64,000 bases of DNA from Lachnospiraceae bacterium AC3007 (GTDB lineage Bacteria > Bacillota > Clostridia > Lachnospirales > Lachnospiraceae), in contig JHYK01000017.1 in the NCBI GenBank assembly GCA_000621405.1, forward strand, positions 1-64,000, given 5' to 3'. Below are positions 60,760 through 64,000 of the stretch, piece after piece (position 1 is the first letter of the stretch; every line of letters starts with the position of its first letter). The notes under the pieces are model-generated. The model was not told the DNA's origin. It searched no databases and worked only from the letters and a program-made list of their open reading frames with translations. A program made the position numbers and the translations under genes.

Positions 60760-61425
60760 TTATTGTGAAAACCTTTCTATCTCTTCTTTGAAGTGTCTGG
60801 TATTGGCTGCCGCATCTCCTCCGAAAACCGCCGAGCCCATGACGATGATATTGGCTCCTGCTTCCAGAACAGTATGGAGATTCTCGGCCACCACGCCACC
60901 ATCCACTTCTATATCGAGATCCCTGTCCTCATTACGGGCCATGGCTCTTAAAGCCTTGATCTTCTTTGTCGCCTTTTCTATATATTTCTGTCCGCCAAAA
61001 CCGGGATTGACCGTCATCAAAAGGACCATGTCCACATCGTCTATTATGTAGTCGAGTGTGGACAGCGAAGTACCCGGATTAAGAGCCAGTCCGACCTTGA
61101 CTCCGGCGCGCCTTATCTGCTTCACGGCATTCTCCACGTCTCTCGTGGCCTCTGCATGTATCGTGATGATATCGGCACCGCAGTCGACAAAAGTCTCGAT
61201 GTAGCGCTCGGGATTCATCACCATGAGATGCACATCGAATGTCACGTTGGTAGCGCTCCTTATGGATCTTATGACAGGCATTCCGAAGGATATCTGCGGC
61301 ACGAAATCGCCGTCCATGACATCGATATGTATGCCGTCTGCTCCGGCATTGACCACGCTCTCTATATCAGCTCCGAGATTCTTGAAGTCCGCAGCCAGTA
61401 TCGATGGGTGAAATCTGTACTCCAT
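60760..61425 (-). CDS. rpe: Ribulose-phosphate 3-epimerase
   Basis: 221 residues, usual length. Interconverts ribulose-5-phosphate and xylulose-5-phosphate in the pentose phosphate pathway. TIM-barrel signatures: HPSILAADFKNLG, GIHIDVMDGDFVPQISFG with the catalytic Asp, FDVHLMVMNPE, VLLMTVNPGFGGQKYI, and IEVDGGV with the second Asp, then phosphate binding in GANIIVMGSAVF. Its ATG overlaps the rsgA stop (TGATG), as in the conserved prkC-rsgA-rpe order. Confidence 0.97.
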   Translation of the reverse strand: MEYRFHPSILAADFKNLGADIESVVNAGADGIHIDVMDGDFVPQISFGMPVIRSIRSATNVTFDVHLMVMNPERYIETFVDCGADIITIHAEATRDVENAVKQIRRAGVKVGLALNPGTSLSTLDYIIDDVDMVLLMTVNPGFGGQKYIEKATKKIKALRAMARNEDRDLDIEVDGGVVAENLHTVLEAGANIIVMGSAVFGGDAAANTRHFKEEIERFSQ

Positions 61426-62303
61426 CAGTATCTCCTCCGTTTGATGAGTTCATTGTATATGGACAGGTATGAATCATATCTTTCCGAAGATATCACACCG
61501 TCATTCACTGCTTCTTTTACTGCGCAGCCGGGCTCTCCCGCATGCATGCAGTCATTGTACCGGCATCTGCCGAGATAAGGTCTCATCTCCGGGAAGCAGT
61601 CGTAGAGTTCCGAAGGCTCTATATCAGGGACATCCAGTGCCGTAAAGCCCGGAGAATCAAAAATGAATGTATCATCCCACAGTCTGAGAAGCTCGGTATG
61701 CCTCGTGGTCTGCTTTCCGCGCTTAAGCTTCCTGCTCACTTCACCGGTCTCCATCGTATATGATCCCGTGAGAGCGTTGATCATGGAGGATTTGCCGACT
61801 CCGGAGGGGCCTGCGACGGACGTCACCCTGCCGGTCAGGATCTCTTTTAACTCATCCATCCCGCTTCCGTCTATTACCGAGGTGAAGAGCACTCTGTAGC
61901 CCGAGGGAGCGTATATCCTTAAGATCTCATCCGCCTCGCTGCCAAGTGAGAGGTCGTCCTTATTCACACAGATCACAGTCGGGATACGGGATATCTCCAT
62001 CATCACAGTGAATCTGTCCAGTACTCCCAGCGCAGGCTCGGGATCATGCATCGCAAAGATCACAAGTGCCTGATCCGTATTTGCTACGGGCGGTCTTATA
62101 AGAGAGTTTTTTCTGGGCAGGATCTCCACGATATTGCCTTCCACATCATCGGTATGTGTAAGCTCGATCCTGCATATATCTCCTGCCAGAGGCTTTAAGG
62201 ACTGCTTCCTGAAGAGACCTTTTGCGCGGCAGCAGAAGACACCCTCTTTTGTATGGACATAATAGAAACCGCCGACCCCCTTTAATATCCTGCCTTCAAG
62301 CAT
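61425..62303 (-). CDS. rsgA: Ribosome small-subunit GTPase RsgA
   Basis: 292 residues from the ATG at 62303 (a TTG four codons upstream is possible). A circularly permuted GTPase that helps mature the 30S subunit. OB-fold about 1-70, then G4 (VCVNKDD), G1 (GPSGVGKSSMINAL), the G2 region (KRGKQTTRHTELL) and G3 (DSPGFTALD), ending in the Cys/His zinc site (CRYNDCMHAGEPGC). It overlaps rpe by one base and follows prkC by 40 bp. Confidence 0.97.
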   Translation of the reverse strand: MLEGRILKGVGGFYYVHTKEGVFCCRAKGLFRKQSLKPLAGDICRIELTHTDDVEGNIVEILPRKNSLIRPPVANTDQALVIFAMHDPEPALGVLDRFTVMMEISRIPTVICVNKDDLSLGSEADEILRIYAPSGYRVLFTSVIDGSGMDELKEILTGRVTSVAGPSGVGKSSMINALTGSYTMETGEVSRKLKRGKQTTRHTELLRLWDDTFIFDSPGFTALDVPDIEPSELYDCFPEMRPYLGRCRYNDCMHAGEPGCAVKEAVNDGVISSERYDSYLSIYNELIKRRRY

Positions 62304-62343
62304 ATGCACACCCAAAGGCGGAAAGAGGATATATGCTCATCAT

Positions 62344-64000
62344 TCAGTTTGAAAATGAGATCGACTGTGAAGTGTCGACACTCTGCTGATCAGTGGTGAA
62401 CGTGCTTCCGTCTTCATTCACGCCCTCCACTCTGGATGTATAGCTTATCGTGAAAACGCCTGCCGTATCCGCAGGATCCACATCGGTGGATGATATCTGT
62501 ATCGTCGCGGGGAACTCCGTCACGCTCTTCTGTCCGTAGACCTTCTGGGTATTATTACCCGTTAGCGTGACACTGGCCGTCGTGCCTGAAGCATATCCCG
62601 AAGGAGCCTGAAGGGTCTGCGTATAGATCTCGGGCGCGCCCTCCGGTCCGAGGCTCAGCACAAAGTCAACCTTTGTATCCTTTGCCACTATGCTGTCGGG
62701 CTCCACGCTCTGTGATATGACCATCCCGGCTATCACACTGTCGGAATGCTCCTCTGTGATCGATGACCAGGAAAGACCTGATGCCGTAAGAGCCGTCTTA
62801 GCCTGAACCTCCGTCATGCCAATGATATTGGGCACGGGTATGCTTCCCTCGGGGATCTCTTCCGCGGCTCCGCTGGATCCCGTACTTATGACCACGAGCA
62901 CGGTGGTTCCCGGAGCAGCCTTGGTCCCGGCTTCGGGTGTCTGTGATATAACGGATCCCACGGGGACTGTCTCGGACGAGCCCTCGGTCAGCGAAACTTC
63001 AAAGCCGCTCTCTTTAAGCATGACCTTTGCCACTGCCGATGTTTCATTGATAACACTCGGAACAGGAATACTGTCAGAGCCCTTACTTACTACGAGCGTG
63101 ACCGTATATCCCGGAGGTATCTGACTGCCTGCCACGGGATTCTGGGATATGACCATATTGGTCTCTACATCGTCGGATGCCTCATAGGCCGACTGGACCA
63201 CAAAGCCCGCTTCCTCAAGGGCTTTCTTGGCCTCTTCAAGACTCTTGCCCGTCACATCTATCAACGACTGATTATCGGACTCGATCGTATTCTCGGATAC
63301 GGAGGAATCCTTGCCCTCTATGACCCTCCTTGCTATGAAGACAATAAGAAGGAGGATGATTATTCCGACTATGACGGCAATGATCCTCATGATCATTGTC
63401 ATCTTATCGTCCATGTCATCTACATCGCGGTATCTGTCAGATCCTCTCTGCGAGCCTCTCCCCTGTGACTGGGTCCTCCTGGAAGGTGCTCCTCTTCTGG
63501 AGCTTCCGCGTCTTGAAGGATCACCCCGTCTTGCGGCCTGCTCTCTCTGCTCTCTCTGTTCTCTGCGCTTCCTGGCTGCCGCCTCTCTTCTCTTGCGCCT
63601 TAATTCTTCCTCTTCAAATTCGTCTCTGGACATGTCATCCATCATCCGGCCCTGGGATCTGTCCATATATCCCATCTCTCCGGCTTCAGGATTCCTTCTC
63701 TTCCTGGGTCTCTCCTCGCCCTGCTGCATGACGGCTCCCTGCTGCATGACGCCGCTCTGTACGCCCATCGCGCCGGCCTGGCTCTTCCTCTCCCTGTTCA
63801 TGTTATAGGCTGCAAGGAGAGACTGGTCCACATCTATGCCGCCGGTCTGAGTCCTGATGCTGTCTATATCACTGTCGGACGCCATCTTAGTGGCTCCTCC
63901 GACTCCTCCGGAGGGGATGCGCTTGATGAAATTCTCATCGGGTGTGAGAAGTGACTGCTTAAGATCCGCGATGACTTCCGACATCGAAGTATACCTTCTG
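62344..64000 (-). CDS. prkC: PASTA-domain Ser/Thr kinase PrkC, C-terminal part (cut by window)
   Basis: The frame is open to the right edge; residues RRYTSMSEVIADLKQSL look like the last helix of a Hanks kinase domain, whose catalytic part lies outside. Then follow a Gln/Arg-rich cytoplasmic linker (RREAAARKRREQREQREQAA and Ser-Arg repeats), a membrane helix (IIAVIVGIIILLLIVFIA), and three PASTA repeats (about LIDVTGKSLEEAKKALEEAG, IPVPSVINETSAVAKVML, IPVPNIIGMTEVQAKTAL), then a C-terminal beta domain. PASTA repeats sense muropeptides or lipid II in this family. Gene order with rsgA and rpe supports the identity. Confidence 0.92.
   Translation of the reverse strand, partial: RRYTSMSEVIADLKQSLLTPDENFIKRIPSGGVGGATKMASDSDIDSIRTQTGGIDVDQSLLAAYNMNRERKSQAGAMGVQSGVMQQGAVMQQGEERPRKRRNPEAGEMGYMDRSQGRMMDDMSRDEFEEEELRRKRREAAARKRREQREQREQAARRGDPSRRGSSRRGAPSRRTQSQGRGSQRGSDRYRDVDDMDDKMTMIMRIIAVIVGIIILLLIVFIARRVIEGKDSSVSENTIESDNQSLIDVTGKSLEEAKKALEEAGFVVQSAYEASDDVETNMVISQNPVAGSQIPPGYTVTLVVSKGSDSIPVPSVINETSAVAKVMLKESGFEVSLTEGSSETVPVGSVISQTPEAGTKAAPGTTVLVVISTGSSGAAEEIPEGSIPVPNIIGMTEVQAKTALTASGLSWSSITEEHSDSVIAGMVISQSVEPDSIVAKDTKVDFVLSLGPEGAPEIYTQTLQAPSGYASGTTASVTLTGNNTQKVYGQKSVTEFPATIQISSTDVDPADTAGVFTISYTSRVEGVNEDGSTFTTDQQSVDTSQSISFSN

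Overview
The window looks like the chromosome of an anaerobic, low-to-moderate GC Clostridia, most likely a Lachnospiraceae (Butyrivibrio/Roseburia-like gut or rumen) bacterium. The evidence is the Firmicutes block secG-rnr-smpB and the prkC-rsgA-rpe order at the right end, the paired ABC exporters, the TAXI-type TRAP transporter, the FeoB-associated Cys-rich protein and the many RsbU-like phosphatases. Nearly all genes lie on the minus strand. I found no rRNA, tRNA or CRISPR array. Only the gene at the right edge (prkC) is cut by the window.

Left part (1-10.3 kb) is accessory DNA: a block of hairpins beside a truncated tyrosine recombinase, a metallophosphoesterase, a SnoaL-like protein, a secreted beta-helix protein, a decayed SpoIIE-type phosphatase, a GGDEF diguanylate cyclase, two secreted proteins, a chimeric duplicate ORF and a small MITE-like element with terminal inverted repeats and an 8-bp target duplication.

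10.3-20.6 kb holds four intact PP2C/SpoIIE (RsbU-like) phosphatases, three with extracellular sensor regions and one with a multi-pass membrane domain. They are mixed with two double-glycine-leader peptide genes, a truncated third peptide gene, a phosphatase fragment, a nitroreductase, a copied alpha-amylase tail and the complete intracellular alpha-amylase. 20.6-24.8 kb encodes a small monooxygenase and a heterodimeric ABC exporter.

24.8-37.3 kb is the most unusual region. Two signal-less beta-helix-like proteins are followed (reading the plus coordinates) by a ThDP enzyme, a tautomerase, two DJ-1/PfpI proteins and a cupin. Then comes a partner-switching set: STAS anti-sigma antagonist, HATPase anti-sigma-type kinase and a soluble PP2C phosphatase with an upstream 29-aa membrane ORF, interleaved with GlgX and an AGE-family epimerase-like protein. 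The phosphatases would dephosphorylate STAS, which would sequester the kinase. No sigma factor is encoded here, so the output is unknown. Glycogen/starch breakdown is the obvious metabolic link.

37.3-50.6 kb is transport and metal handling: a TAXI-TRAP system, a cytidylate-kinase-like protein, an IrtAB-like ABC pair with a TetR regulator, a second beta-helix surface protein, a methyltransferase, and a decayed feo locus. Three GTTAG-N6-CTAAC palindromes upstream of the ABC pair and the feo remnant suggest shared iron control. REP-like palindromes sit just downstream of several genes. 50.6-64 kb is mostly core: TtcA-like protein, acyltransferase, Ser/Thr kinase with TPR-like tail, SmpB, RNase R, SecG, a lipoprotein with a glycosidase-like propeller, a membrane-anchored serine-protease-like protein, Rpe, RsgA and the PASTA part of PrkC.
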